DNA of 64,000 nucleotides from Luminiphilus sp051201685 (GTDB lineage: Bacteria; Pseudomonadota; Gammaproteobacteria; Pseudomonadales; Halieaceae). Shown here in pieces: positions 52,575-60,777 of the stretch. Where the stretch lies: NCBI RefSeq assembly GCF_051201685.1, contig NZ_CP179213.1:1364001-1428000 (forward strand). Direction: 5' to 3'. Below the pieces are notes generated by a model, which did not search any database, was not told the origin of the DNA, and saw only the letters and a list, made by a program, of their open reading frames with translations. The position numbers and the translations under genes were made by a program. The first letter of the stretch is position 1, and every line of letters starts with the position of its first letter.

Positions 52575-54371
52575 TCATTCAGACTTGCTTCTGCGCAGCT
52601 TCTGCGTGTTTATCCATTGCGTCATACGCGCCTCAAGAGCGTCCAGCGGAATGGCTCCAGCTCCCAGTAAATGGTCGTGAAAGCTTCGAATATCAAAGGC
52701 AGTTCCCAGTGCAATTTCCGCGTTCTCTCGGAGTTCCAGCATCTTGAGTTGCCCAATTTTGTAGGCGAGTGCCTGCCCCGGCCAGCCTATGTAGCGATCA
52801 ATCTCATTCACAATGTCGGCTTCCGTTTTTGCCGCATTGGCCAAGAAGAAATTGATGGCACGCTCGCGACTCCAGCCGAAGTAGTGGATGCCGGTATCGA
52901 CAACCAGTCGCACTGCACGCCACATGTCGTAAACCAACTGTCCATAGCGAGAGTAGGGGTCCTGATACAGCCCCATGTCGTAACCGAGCCGCTCTGAATA
53001 CAGTCCCCAACCCTCAACAAAGGCGGTGACTCCGCTGCGCCGTCTAAACTCTGGTAAGTCGGTCAACTCACCTGCCAGCGCAATTTGCAGGTGATGTCCC
53101 GGAACACTCTCGTGGACACTCAACACTTCCATCTCAAACTTGGGGCGGACCTCGGGCTTATATAAGTTCACGTAATACCAGCCGGGCCGTTTCCCATCTG
53201 GCGTGGGCGGCATGTAGTACGCCGTCGTCGTGTCAGGGGCTATTTCATCAGGAATGGCTCGCACACCATAGGGTATTCGCGGTAATTTCCCGAAGAGCTT
53301 TACCAGCTCGGGATCAAGACGTTTGGCTACTGCTTGATAGCCTTCGAGAAGTTCCTCTGGTGTATCGTAATAGAACTGGGGGGCAGTGCGTAGAAAGTCG
53401 TTGAACGCCGCGAGCTCTCCGTCGAAACCCACCTCGGCGATGACGCCTTCCATTTCACCACGAATCCGCGCGACCTCATCAAGGCCAATCTGGTGAATGG
53501 CTTCCGGCGAGAGGTCTGTGGTCGTAAAGTGTTGCACCAAAAATCTGTAGGCAGCTTTGCCGCCCTCAAGGCTTCCTATGCCCGGTTCGGGTCGACTTGC
53601 GGGCAAGTAGCTGTCCTTAATAAACGCCCCAAAAGCACGGTAAGCAGGGTTAAGTTGGTCTGTAATCACGGTCTTTGCTTCGGTTTGCAAAGCCTTTGCT
53701 ACCGCAGGGTCGATATTGTCCGATATCTCTGCAAATGCCTTATAAAATGGGCTGGCCTCTGGTGTAGCAGTGACTACCCGCTCAATCTGCTCGGGAACAC
53801 GTTGAATGATGATGGCGGCTTGAACCCTATTTTCAGCCATGCCTTCGGTCAGCAGTTGTTGATATTGCTGGAGCCGATCGGGCAGCGCGCGCAGGCGAGT
53901 TAACCAGTCTCGGTAGTCTTGCTCACTATTAAACGGTAAACGCTCCGCCATGCCATGGGCATGCTGCGGGCCCGAACGCATATTGATCGGCATTAAATGC
54001 AGACCCTGCTCGTAGGCTGCGCGTTCATCGTTAATTTCACGCAGTAACATACTGCGATTAAGGCGGACCTCGCTTGACAGGCTGGCCGGCTCAATAGCGC
54101 CCAGCTGCTGCGAAAAGGCGCTCAGGGCTTCCTGTCGCCTTGCTTCTGATGCCAGACTGATATCGGTCCATGATGCGTTACCAGAGCGGTCGCCGTAGCC
54201 CAGCCGCATTTCTGGGTAGTTATCTAAACTCCACGCCCAATGCTCGGCAATGGCCTTTCCAACAGCTTCATCAGCCGCGTCAGTCGCAAGGGCGATGGTC
54301 GATGCGCCCAGCATAAAAAAACCGCCGATCAGGCGGTTCAGTCCCTTTATATTTAAAAGCATGGGCTTCAC
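52575..54371 (-). CDS. DUF885 family secreted metallopeptidase-like protein
   Basis: A 598-residue protein with an N-terminal signal-like region (hydrophobic GGFFMLGASTIALATDA), so probably periplasmic. The zinc motif HESVPGHH lies at about residues 418-425, as in the DUF885 family of gluzincin-like carboxy/oligopeptidases. Its start overlaps the upstream acyl-CoA dehydrogenase stop by 4 bases (ATGA), so both are in one transcript. Substrate unknown. Confidence 0.9.
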   Translation of the reverse strand: MKPMLLNIKGLNRLIGGFFMLGASTIALATDAADEAVGKAIAEHWAWSLDNYPEMRLGYGDRSGNASWTDISLASEARRQEALSAFSQQLGAIEPASLSSEVRLNRSMLLREINDERAAYEQGLHLMPINMRSGPQHAHGMAERLPFNSEQDYRDWLTRLRALPDRLQQYQQLLTEGMAENRVQAAIIIQRVPEQIERVVTATPEASPFYKAFAEISDNIDPAVAKALQTEAKTVITDQLNPAYRAFGAFIKDSYLPASRPEPGIGSLEGGKAAYRFLVQHFTTTDLSPEAIHQIGLDEVARIRGEMEGVIAEVGFDGELAAFNDFLRTAPQFYYDTPEELLEGYQAVAKRLDPELVKLFGKLPRIPYGVRAIPDEIAPDTTTAYYMPPTPDGKRPGWYYVNLYKPEVRPKFEMEVLSVHESVPGHHLQIALAGELTDLPEFRRRSGVTAFVEGWGLYSERLGYDMGLYQDPYSRYGQLVYDMWRAVRLVVDTGIHYFGWSRERAINFFLANAAKTEADIVNEIDRYIGWPGQALAYKIGQLKMLELRENAEIALGTAFDIRSFHDHLLGAGAIPLDALEARMTQWINTQKLRRSKSE

Positions 54372-55516
54372 CGGCCCAAAATTGAACGGGCAACCAGCTC
54401 CCGCATAATTTCAGATGTGCCCCCATAAATCGGCTGAATACGGGCGTCCACGTAAAAGCGTGAGATGGGGTATTCCGTGGTGTAACCGTAACCACCGAAG
54501 CACTGCAAACACTGGTCAGCAACTCGGCACTGCATTTCGCAACTGGCGAGTTTTAGCATGGCAGCTTCTTCGCTACTGAGATCATCGTTGGCATATTTTT
54601 CCGTGCACTTTTCATAAAAAGCCCGATTAATGGCTATATCGGTTTTAACATCAGCAAGCTTAAATCGGGTGTTTTGAAAGCTGCCCACTTTTTGTCCGAA
54701 AGCTTCACGTTCTTTAACGTATTCAACGGTGACGTCCAGAGCGCCCTCAGAAGCAGCCACAGCTTGGGCAGCAATGCCCAATCGTTCTCTGGGCAGTTCA
54801 TCCATGAGAATTGCGAATCCTTTATTCGCTTCACCCAGTAGGGCATTGGCAGGTAAGCGCACATCGGTAAAAAATAGCAGTGCCGTATCGGACGTGTGCT
54901 GACCGATTTTTTCGATTTTTTTCGATTTCTCAAAACCCGGCGCGTGGGCGTCAACTAGGAACAAGGACGTACCTTTGGCGCCTTTACCCGGATCTGTAAT
55001 CGCGGCAACGATGACAAGGTCAGCATGGATTCCGTTGGTGATAAATATTTTCGACCCATTTAACACCCATTCATCACCATCGCGGACTGCGTTGGTACGA
55101 ATGCTTTGTACGTCTGACCCTGCGCCCGGTTCGGTCATAGCGAGGGCACCTACACACTCGCCGGCGACCATTTTGGGCAGCCAATGCGCCTTCTGTTCCG
55201 GTGTGCCATGCCTGCTTAAATATGGAGCGATGATATTAGAGTGAATCCCATAAGCCGAGGCAAAACCACCAAAACACATGTAGGACAGCTCTTCTATCAT
55301 GGCGAGGGTGACGTGAGGTGTGGTGCCTGCGCCGCCGTACTCTTCCGCGACATCTGGGCAAAGCAGCCCTGCCGCTCCCAAGGTGTTCCAAAGTTCACGA
55401 GGCACCATATGATCCTCTTCCCACTGTTCGTAATGTGGTGAGATCTCTTTTTCAAAGGCGCGCCGTGCCATATCGCGGAACAGCTGCATCTCGTCAAGAT
55501 TTACGGCTTGATTCAT
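54368..55516 (-). CDS. Acyl-CoA dehydrogenase (long-chain/isovaleryl-like type)
   Basis: A 382-residue FAD acyl-CoA dehydrogenase. Features: AMTEPGAGSDVQSIRTNA, NGSKIFITNGIHADLV, the helix ELPRERLGIAAQAVAASEGALD and the C-terminal QCFGGYGYTTEYPISRFYVDARIQPIYGGTSEIMRE. Gly, not Glu, occupies the YxGT position, which in the long-chain and isovaleryl branches goes with a catalytic Glu on another helix, so the enzyme is probably active. It is unlike the 601-residue enzyme at 38955 in length and motif. Operon with DUF885. Confidence 0.93.
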   Translation of the reverse strand: MNQAVNLDEMQLFRDMARRAFEKEISPHYEQWEEDHMVPRELWNTLGAAGLLCPDVAEEYGGAGTTPHVTLAMIEELSYMCFGGFASAYGIHSNIIAPYLSRHGTPEQKAHWLPKMVAGECVGALAMTEPGAGSDVQSIRTNAVRDGDEWVLNGSKIFITNGIHADLVIVAAITDPGKGAKGTSLFLVDAHAPGFEKSKKIEKIGQHTSDTALLFFTDVRLPANALLGEANKGFAILMDELPRERLGIAAQAVAASEGALDVTVEYVKEREAFGQKVGSFQNTRFKLADVKTDIAINRAFYEKCTEKYANDDLSSEEAAMLKLASCEMQCRVADQCLQCFGGYGYTTEYPISRFYVDARIQPIYGGTSEIMRELVARSILGR

Positions 55517-55692
55517 GATTACGTTGCCTTCTTATCGTGGGCTGGGAATTATGCCCAAAACTGGCAGCCGCTGAAAGGAGGTGTCATTTTGGGCTGGTAA
55601 GACCATAATTATCGAGGAGTGTTATTTTTTACGGCAAAGAGGCATGAATCTGGCCACAGTTCATGCCCCTAGGGCTGTGTGGGGATTCTGTT

Positions 55693-56160
55693 ATGCAAAA
55701 ACTGAGCATCAAATTACTGCATCGCGCGGCTGGCTTTTCGTTGATCGAACTGATGGTGGTTATCGCTATCATCGGAGTATTGGCGGTGGTTGCGCTTCCC
55801 GCCTATCAGAACTACGTGAAGCGCTCAGAATTTGCGCAAGTTATTGAGGATTGGGATGCACTCAAATTAGCGGTTGAACTTTGCTGGGACATTGAAGGTG
55901 ATCTGAGTAAATGCGATGAGTCTTATGGAGGCATTGCCAGTGTTATTAAAGGCCTGCCCGGGGCGGGGGTGCGGATTTTCACCAATAGCGGAGTTCCCTA
56001 CATGACACAGGTTAGGCTTTACAGCACCGAGATTTATCTGTCCGATGGCTCATATGCGCAGATACAATATGGTGCTGTAGCAATAAAGGGAGGTGCGCTG
56101 ATGTGGCACATCACCGAAAATGCCTCAACCTGTCTGTCTGAAGGTCTCTGTAGCTTGTGA
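55693..56160 (+). CDS. Type IV pilin-like protein
   Basis: A 155-residue pilin or pseudopilin. A class III leader MQKLSIKLLHRAAG precedes the cleavage site G14/F15, followed by FSLIELMVVIAIIGVLAVVALP with Glu at +5. The C-terminus contains a short disulfide-type loop CLSEGLC (Cys147 and Cys153), as in major pilins; another Cys pair is near LCWDIEGDLSKCDE. The ATG at 55693 has GGGGA upstream. No pilus assembly genes are in the window, so it stands alone. Major, minor pilin or competence pseudopilin cannot be told apart. Confidence 0.9.
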   Translation: MQKLSIKLLHRAAGFSLIELMVVIAIIGVLAVVALPAYQNYVKRSEFAQVIEDWDALKLAVELCWDIEGDLSKCDESYGGIASVIKGLPGAGVRIFTNSGVPYMTQVRLYSTEIYLSDGSYAQIQYGAVAIKGGALMWHITENASTCLSEGLCSL

Positions 56161-56168
56161 GGTTGAAC

Positions 56169-56183
56169 GGAATTCAGAATTCC
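56169..56183. repeat. Perfect palindrome GGAATTC-A-GAATTCC
   Basis: Seven-base arms separated by one base, 9 bases after the pilin stop and 104 before the PhyH gene. No T-run follows, so a terminator is unlikely; a protein-binding site or chance is possible. Confidence 0.4.
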
Positions 56184-56286
56184 TTGCACGGCTTTCTGCG
56201 TGATAGGCACGAACCCATTCAGGTTGTTGGTAGGGAGTGCAGGAAAGGCAGTGAACTGACTCGTCAGCTCTTCAGCTGGAATACCG

Positions 56287-57138
56287 ATGAACGCCGCTGA
56301 GCCCGCTAGCGAAGGGCCTGTCGATTTTGAAACGCATTATTCGGCGATTCAAGAGGAGGGCTATACGGTATTCACTGGTGTGCTTTCCGACGCTGAAATT
56401 ACGGCCTATCGGGGGGCACTACAGCCTTGGCTGGATCGAGACCTCCGTGGGCGTAACGTCTTTGAGGGCACCCATAGTCATCGGGTTTACGCCATGCTTG
56501 CGAAAGACCCCATATTTGCTGAGTTGGTCGCACATCCCATCGCATTAACTCTTGCCGAACACTTTCTTGGGGAGAGCTGTCTGTTATCGGCTTGTTTGGC
56601 GATTGATCTAATGCCGGGAGAAACTGCTCAACCTTGGCACACAGATGATGGGCATACTTCTCTCAAGCCACCCCATGACGTTGTAGGAATTTCGGCATTT
56701 TGGGCTCTGTCAGATACCACGGTTGAAAATGGCGCGACCGAGGTGCTTCCCCAGTCCCATCGCTGGGTAGAGAGTGATCTGCCTGACGCCTTAAGCGATA
56801 TCGACTTTGACAATTCAGACCGCCTTGAAGCAGCGGTAGATCACGGATTTCATCCTGACGCGAAAACGGTCACACTGACCGCGGGCTCATTAATGGTGGC
56901 CCGGGGCGACCTGTGGCATCGTGGCGGCGCGAATCGCTCAGATGAGTCTAGGCTGGTTATTACTCCGCAGTATTGTGCGGGCTGGTTACGCCCTCTGGAG
57001 ACCATGCTGCTAACGATGGCACCTGAGCAGGTTGTTGCTTTACCCGAGCGTGTGCAGGCTTTGCTGGGCTACTCGATACATTCGCCTTTTATGGGCTACG
57101 TCGATGGCATGCACCCAAAGCGAATTTTAGGTGCGTAA
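56287..57138 (+). CDS. Phytanoyl-CoA dioxygenase (PhyH) family protein
   Basis: Fe(II)/2-oxoglutarate-dependent hydroxylase, 283 residues. Iron triad: His118 and Asp120 (WHTDDGH) and His211 (GDLWHRGGAN); Arg222 (SRLVIT) for 2-oxoglutarate. Family members hydroxylate branched fatty acyl-CoAs, compatible solutes or other small molecules. Next gene is an aldehyde dehydrogenase, 73 bases downstream. Substrate unknown. Confidence 0.92.
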   Translation: MNAAEPASEGPVDFETHYSAIQEEGYTVFTGVLSDAEITAYRGALQPWLDRDLRGRNVFEGTHSHRVYAMLAKDPIFAELVAHPIALTLAEHFLGESCLLSACLAIDLMPGETAQPWHTDDGHTSLKPPHDVVGISAFWALSDTTVENGATEVLPQSHRWVESDLPDALSDIDFDNSDRLEAAVDHGFHPDAKTVTLTAGSLMVARGDLWHRGGANRSDESRLVITPQYCAGWLRPLETMLLTMAPEQVVALPERVQALLGYSIHSPFMGYVDGMHPKRILGA

Positions 57139-57211
57139 TGCGCTGGGTTTCGCTATGTTCTCGTTCCGCGAGTTTATGTTTTACGACTAAATTAATAACC
57201 GAGGTGATCTC

Positions 57212-58645
57212 ATGAGAGAGTACAAACAGTTTTACATTAACGGTGAATGGGTAGCTCCTTCTGCGCCCAATGACTTTGAGGTGTTTGATCCCGCCACTGA
57301 GGAGGTCTGCGCGACCATTTCTCTGGGTAATGAAAGCGATGTTGATAAAGCCGTTGCAGCGGCTAAGGCGGCCTTTGAGACCTTTAGTCAAACCTCGATT
57401 GAAGAGCGTGTGGCCCTGTTAGAGCGAATTTGTGAGATCTACCAGCGTCGGTTGGGGGATATCGCTGAGGCGATACGTTTGGAGATGGGTGCTCCTATTA
57501 AGCTCGCTTCCACCGCTCAGGCTTTTGCGGGGCTGGGGCACATTGCTGAAGCAGCAAAGGTTCTGAAAACCTATGCATTCACCGAAGACCTGGGTGAGCA
57601 CCGTGTTGTAAAGGAGCCGATTGGTGTTTGCGGCTTGATTACCCCTTGGAATTGGCCCCTTAATCAGGTGAGCTGTAAGGTGGCTCCAGCGATTGCCGTG
57701 GGCTGTACTATGGTATTGAAGCCCAGTGAAATTGCACCACTGTCCTCTTACATTTACGCTGAAATTCTTCACGAAGCGGGTGTGCCAGCAGGGGTTTTCA
57801 ACTTGGTTAATGGTGATGGGCCAACAGTCGGTACGGCACTATCTGTACACCCTGACGTTGACATGATGTCTTTCACGGGCTCTACCCGGGCTGGATCGCT
57901 GGTTGCTCAAAATGCTGCGCCAACGGTCAAGCGAGTGACTCAGGAGTTGGGAGGAAAATCCCCCAACATTATCCTTGAGGATGCCGATCTTGAAGCGGCG
58001 GTGACTCGAGGGGTGCTGCATATGTACAACAACACTGGTCAGTCCTGTAACGCGCCATCGCGCATGCTAGTGCCACGAGACAAGCTGGGTGCCGCTGAGG
58101 CGATTGCCGCGAAGGTGACTGAAACCATGGTGTCAATTGGTGATACAGCCGATGAGAACACGACCATGGGGCCCGTTGTTTCAAAGGTGCAGTGGGATAA
58201 AATTCAGGGGCTTATTAACAAGGGCATTGAAGAGGGCGCCAAGGTGGTTTGCGGTGGTGCCGGTTTGCCTGAAGGGATTGATAAGGGTTATTACGTTCGA
58301 CCTACGGTTTTCTCTGAGGTTAATAACGACATGGCCGTTGCTCGGGAGGAAATTTTTGGTCCTGTGTTAACGATGATTCCCTACGACTCCGAGGAAGAGG
58401 CTATAAAGATTGCCAACGACACTCCGTACGGTCTTGCCGGCTATGTGCAGGGTGAGGACATTGATCATGCTCGTCGGGTGGCGGCAAAAATTCGTGCGGG
58501 CAACATTCACTTGAATGGCGCCTCAGGAGGCATGGACGTGCCATTTGGCGGCTTTAAGCAGTCGGGTAACGGGCGCGAGTGGGGATCTCACGGGTTCACG
58601 GATTACCTCGAAATTAAAGCCATTGAAGGCTACGGCGCGGCTTAG
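57212..58645 (+). CDS. NAD(P)+-dependent aldehyde dehydrogenase
   Basis: A 477-residue aldehyde dehydrogenase. Catalytic Cys279 in NNTGQSCNAPSR, general-base Glu245 in QELGGKSPN, and cofactor motif FTGSTRAGS. PWNWPL and EEIFGPVL are also present. The substrate range cannot be read from sequence; the aldehyde product of the PhyH or carotenoid-oxygenase steps is one possibility. A clear terminator follows. Confidence 0.96.
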   Translation: MREYKQFYINGEWVAPSAPNDFEVFDPATEEVCATISLGNESDVDKAVAAAKAAFETFSQTSIEERVALLERICEIYQRRLGDIAEAIRLEMGAPIKLASTAQAFAGLGHIAEAAKVLKTYAFTEDLGEHRVVKEPIGVCGLITPWNWPLNQVSCKVAPAIAVGCTMVLKPSEIAPLSSYIYAEILHEAGVPAGVFNLVNGDGPTVGTALSVHPDVDMMSFTGSTRAGSLVAQNAAPTVKRVTQELGGKSPNIILEDADLEAAVTRGVLHMYNNTGQSCNAPSRMLVPRDKLGAAEAIAAKVTETMVSIGDTADENTTMGPVVSKVQWDKIQGLINKGIEEGAKVVCGGAGLPEGIDKGYYVRPTVFSEVNNDMAVAREEIFGPVLTMIPYDSEEEAIKIANDTPYGLAGYVQGEDIDHARRVAAKIRAGNIHLNGASGGMDVPFGGFKQSGNGREWGSHGFTDYLEIKAIEGYGAA

Positions 58646-58668
58646 CGTCATAGGTGTAAATCAAAGTA

Positions 58669-58693
58669 GGGCGCTCTAGGGCGCCCTTTTTTT
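58669..58693 (+). terminator. Rho-independent terminator after aldehyde dehydrogenase
   Basis: Stem GGGCGC (58669-58674), loop TCTAGG, GCGCCC (58681-58686), then seven T. It separates the aldehyde dehydrogenase from glpK. Confidence 0.9.
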
Positions 58694-58753
58694 GTCGCTG
58701 GGTGAGCCGCTGATTCGGCGGTCGTGTAGAGAAGGTCGTAGGAGAGAAAGACG

Positions 58754-60250
58754 GTGACACAGGTTATTCTGGCAGTGGATCAAGGAACAACCGGCACAAC
58801 CATTGCAGTCATGGCTGCTGACGGTAGGCTGTTGGGTAGTGTTAACCATGAGTTCCCCCAAATTTATTCCAAGCCGGGCTGGGTCGAGCATGAACCTGAG
58901 GCCATATGGTCCTCCGTTTTGAAGGGTATACGCGCTGTTGTGCGCAAGGGCCTTGCAAAGCCCGCCTCAATAGTAGCGATAGGCATTACAAACCAGCGTG
59001 AAACAGCCTTATTGTGGGATCGCGACTCCGGGAAGCCTTTGAACAATGCCGTGGTTTGGCAGTGTCGTCGTACCACTGAGTTTTGCGAAGCATTGAAAAA
59101 AGAGGGTCACGAGCCTGCGATTCGCAGCAAGACCGGTCTTGTGCTGGATCCTTATTTCTCGGCCAGTAAATTTCGTTGGCTTTTAGATAATACGCCGGGT
59201 ATTGGTCGGCGTTTAAATCAGGGGAAGGTGGCAGCAGGAACCATAGATTCTTTTCTGCTGTGGCGGCTCACAGGTGGAGCCATTCACGCTACCGATGTGT
59301 CGAACGCCTCGCGCACATCGTTACTAAACCTTGAGACTCAGGCTTGGGATGAAGATTTACTGAAATTATTTGGTGTGCCGAGACACATGCTGCCAGAGGT
59401 CGCCCCTTCCAGTGCGATCTTGGGCCATACCAAGGGTCTGCGTGACCTTCCCGATGGCATTCCCATCGCCGGAATGGCGGGTGACCAACAAGCGGCATTG
59501 TTTGGTCAGGCTTGTTTTAAGGCGGGCGATGCAAAATGCACCTTCGGCACCGGTTCGTTCATTCTCATGAATACAGGGGCTGATCGTCTTAAATCTGAAG
59601 GAGGGCTGCTCACTACCATTGGCTGGCAGTTAGGTCGTGGAGGTCCGGTTAGTTTCGCCCTTGAAGGTGGTGCCTTTGTGTGTGGTGCTGCGGTGCAGTG
59701 GTTGCGAGACGAGTTGAGCATTATCAAAACCGCTCCAGAAATAGAGGCGCTTGCCGAAACAGTGGAGAGCAGCGGTGGGGTGGAGTTTGTGCCTGCCCTT
59801 GCCGGTTTAGGCGCGCCCCATTGGGATCCTGAGGCTCGTGGCACAATCTGTGGCCTCACTCGCGGTAGTGGTCGGGGGCATATTGCCAGAGCGACGTTGG
59901 ACGCCATGGCGCTTCAAAATGCCGACATCTTGAATCTTATGGAGTCGGAAGCGGGTAAGCGGATGAAAGCGCTTCGTGTCGATGGCGGCGCTGCGGCGAA
60001 TAATCTGCTGATGCAGCTGCAAGCCAATTATTTGGGCCGTAAGATTATTCGACCTCAGGTCATTGAAACGACGGCAGCAGGTGCCTGCTTTCTCGCAGGA
60101 TTGGGTGTCGGTCTATGGAGTTCTACGACAGATATTGCAAAAGTATGGGGTGTGGACCGTGAATTTAAGGTCGCACTGTCGCCCAAGAAACGAGCGGAAC
60201 GCTGGCAGTCTTGGCAAACCGCCGTAGCGCGCGCGCGCTTAGCGGGCTGA
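58754..60250 (+). CDS. glpK: Glycerol kinase
   Basis: FGGY-family kinase that makes glycerol 3-phosphate from glycerol and ATP. 498 residues. Features: LAVDQGTTGTTIAVM, IGITNQRETALLWDRDSGKP, DPYFSASKFRWLLDN, FGTGSFILMNTG and the ADP loop VDGGAAANNLLMQLQA. Start GTG with AGGAGA upstream. No glpF or glpD is visible nearby. It is followed by a small zinc-ribbon gene. Confidence 0.96.
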   Translation: MTQVILAVDQGTTGTTIAVMAADGRLLGSVNHEFPQIYSKPGWVEHEPEAIWSSVLKGIRAVVRKGLAKPASIVAIGITNQRETALLWDRDSGKPLNNAVVWQCRRTTEFCEALKKEGHEPAIRSKTGLVLDPYFSASKFRWLLDNTPGIGRRLNQGKVAAGTIDSFLLWRLTGGAIHATDVSNASRTSLLNLETQAWDEDLLKLFGVPRHMLPEVAPSSAILGHTKGLRDLPDGIPIAGMAGDQQAALFGQACFKAGDAKCTFGTGSFILMNTGADRLKSEGGLLTTIGWQLGRGGPVSFALEGGAFVCGAAVQWLRDELSIIKTAPEIEALAETVESSGGVEFVPALAGLGAPHWDPEARGTICGLTRGSGRGHIARATLDAMALQNADILNLMESEAGKRMKALRVDGGAAANNLLMQLQANYLGRKIIRPQVIETTAAGACFLAGLGVGLWSSTTDIAKVWGVDREFKVALSPKKRAERWQSWQTAVARARLAG

Positions 60251-60254
60251 TACC

Positions 60255-60431
60255 ATGGCTGACGTGCTCAAGTTCACAGGTAAACCCAAAAAGCCGGATC
60301 AGACCCTATGCCGAAACGGCCATCACAAATGGCAGGTGGTCAAAACTGACCCTTTCGCAGTTCGTCGAGGGGAATTAATTACACGATTCCGCTGCCAGCG
60401 TTGTGGCAAGGAGAAAATAAAAGCGCAGTAA
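60255..60431 (+). CDS. Small zinc-ribbon-like protein, 58 residues
   Basis: A short frame four bases after the glpK stop: MADVLKFTGKPKKPDQTLC through RFRCQRCGKEKIKAQ, 58 residues, Lys/Arg-rich. Cys19 with His23/His24 and the C-terminal CQRC (Cys47, Cys50) form a plausible zinc site (CxxxHH ... CxxC). It may share the glpK transcript. No strong Shine-Dalgarno is seen, but the composition and metal motif look real. Role unknown. Confidence 0.65.
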   Translation: MADVLKFTGKPKKPDQTLCRNGHHKWQVVKTDPFAVRRGELITRFRCQRCGKEKIKAQ

Positions 60432-60777
60432 AAAGTAATCCCAAGTTGCGCTAATCGCCGCCTCCATTGAGCGCGGTCCAATCATCGACGCCTGAAAAGG
60501 CATAGGGTAGGAAAGCGTCGCGATCTACCGTCTGTATAACGCTGCAAGTCGCATAGATATCACCCTCAGAATAGTAAGCTTCTCGCAGACGATGCAAAGG
60601 GATGTCTGCCACTGCATCATGGCTTGCGCTCTGACGTATTTTCGCCGAGCTCCTGATGAGTTTGCTGTAATTTGCTAGTACTTCAGCCTAAATTTTTAAA
60701 ATCGATTAAATTCTTATTGCTGTGGGCTAGGCGATGGTTGCATGCTGAAGCAAGCATTTATGATTTGGGGGGTAAAC
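60432..60777. other. Intergenic region with a possible reverse-strand gene remnant
   Basis: Apart from the reverse frame listed separately, I see nothing assignable. The right end is AT-rich (60685-60720) and may hold the promoter of the TPR gene, whose start is preceded by GGGGGG six bases before the ATG. Confidence 0.4.
60451..60612 (-). CDS. Possible small hypothetical protein or gene remnant
   Basis: An open reverse frame runs from base 60687 down to a TAG at 60451. The best start is GTG at 60610-60612, giving 53 residues beginning VADIPLHRLREAYYSEGD and ending DDWTALNGGGD. The composition looks like real protein (acidic, aromatic, no low complexity), but there is no good ribosome-binding site and a stop lies at 60688-60690, so it may be the surviving end of a decayed gene. 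Confidence 0.3.
   Translation of the reverse strand: MADIPLHRLREAYYSEGDIYATCSVIQTVDRDAFLPYAFSGVDDWTALNGGGD

Noticed and set aside
38955..55516. The two acyl-CoA dehydrogenases as duplicates
   Set aside because: They differ in length (601 and 382), C-terminal domain and catalytic motif, so they are different branches.
55651..55666. Sigma-54 promoter before the pilin gene (TGGC...TGC)
   Set aside because: The GG and GC are 13 bases apart rather than 12 and the -12 element lacks the TTGC form.
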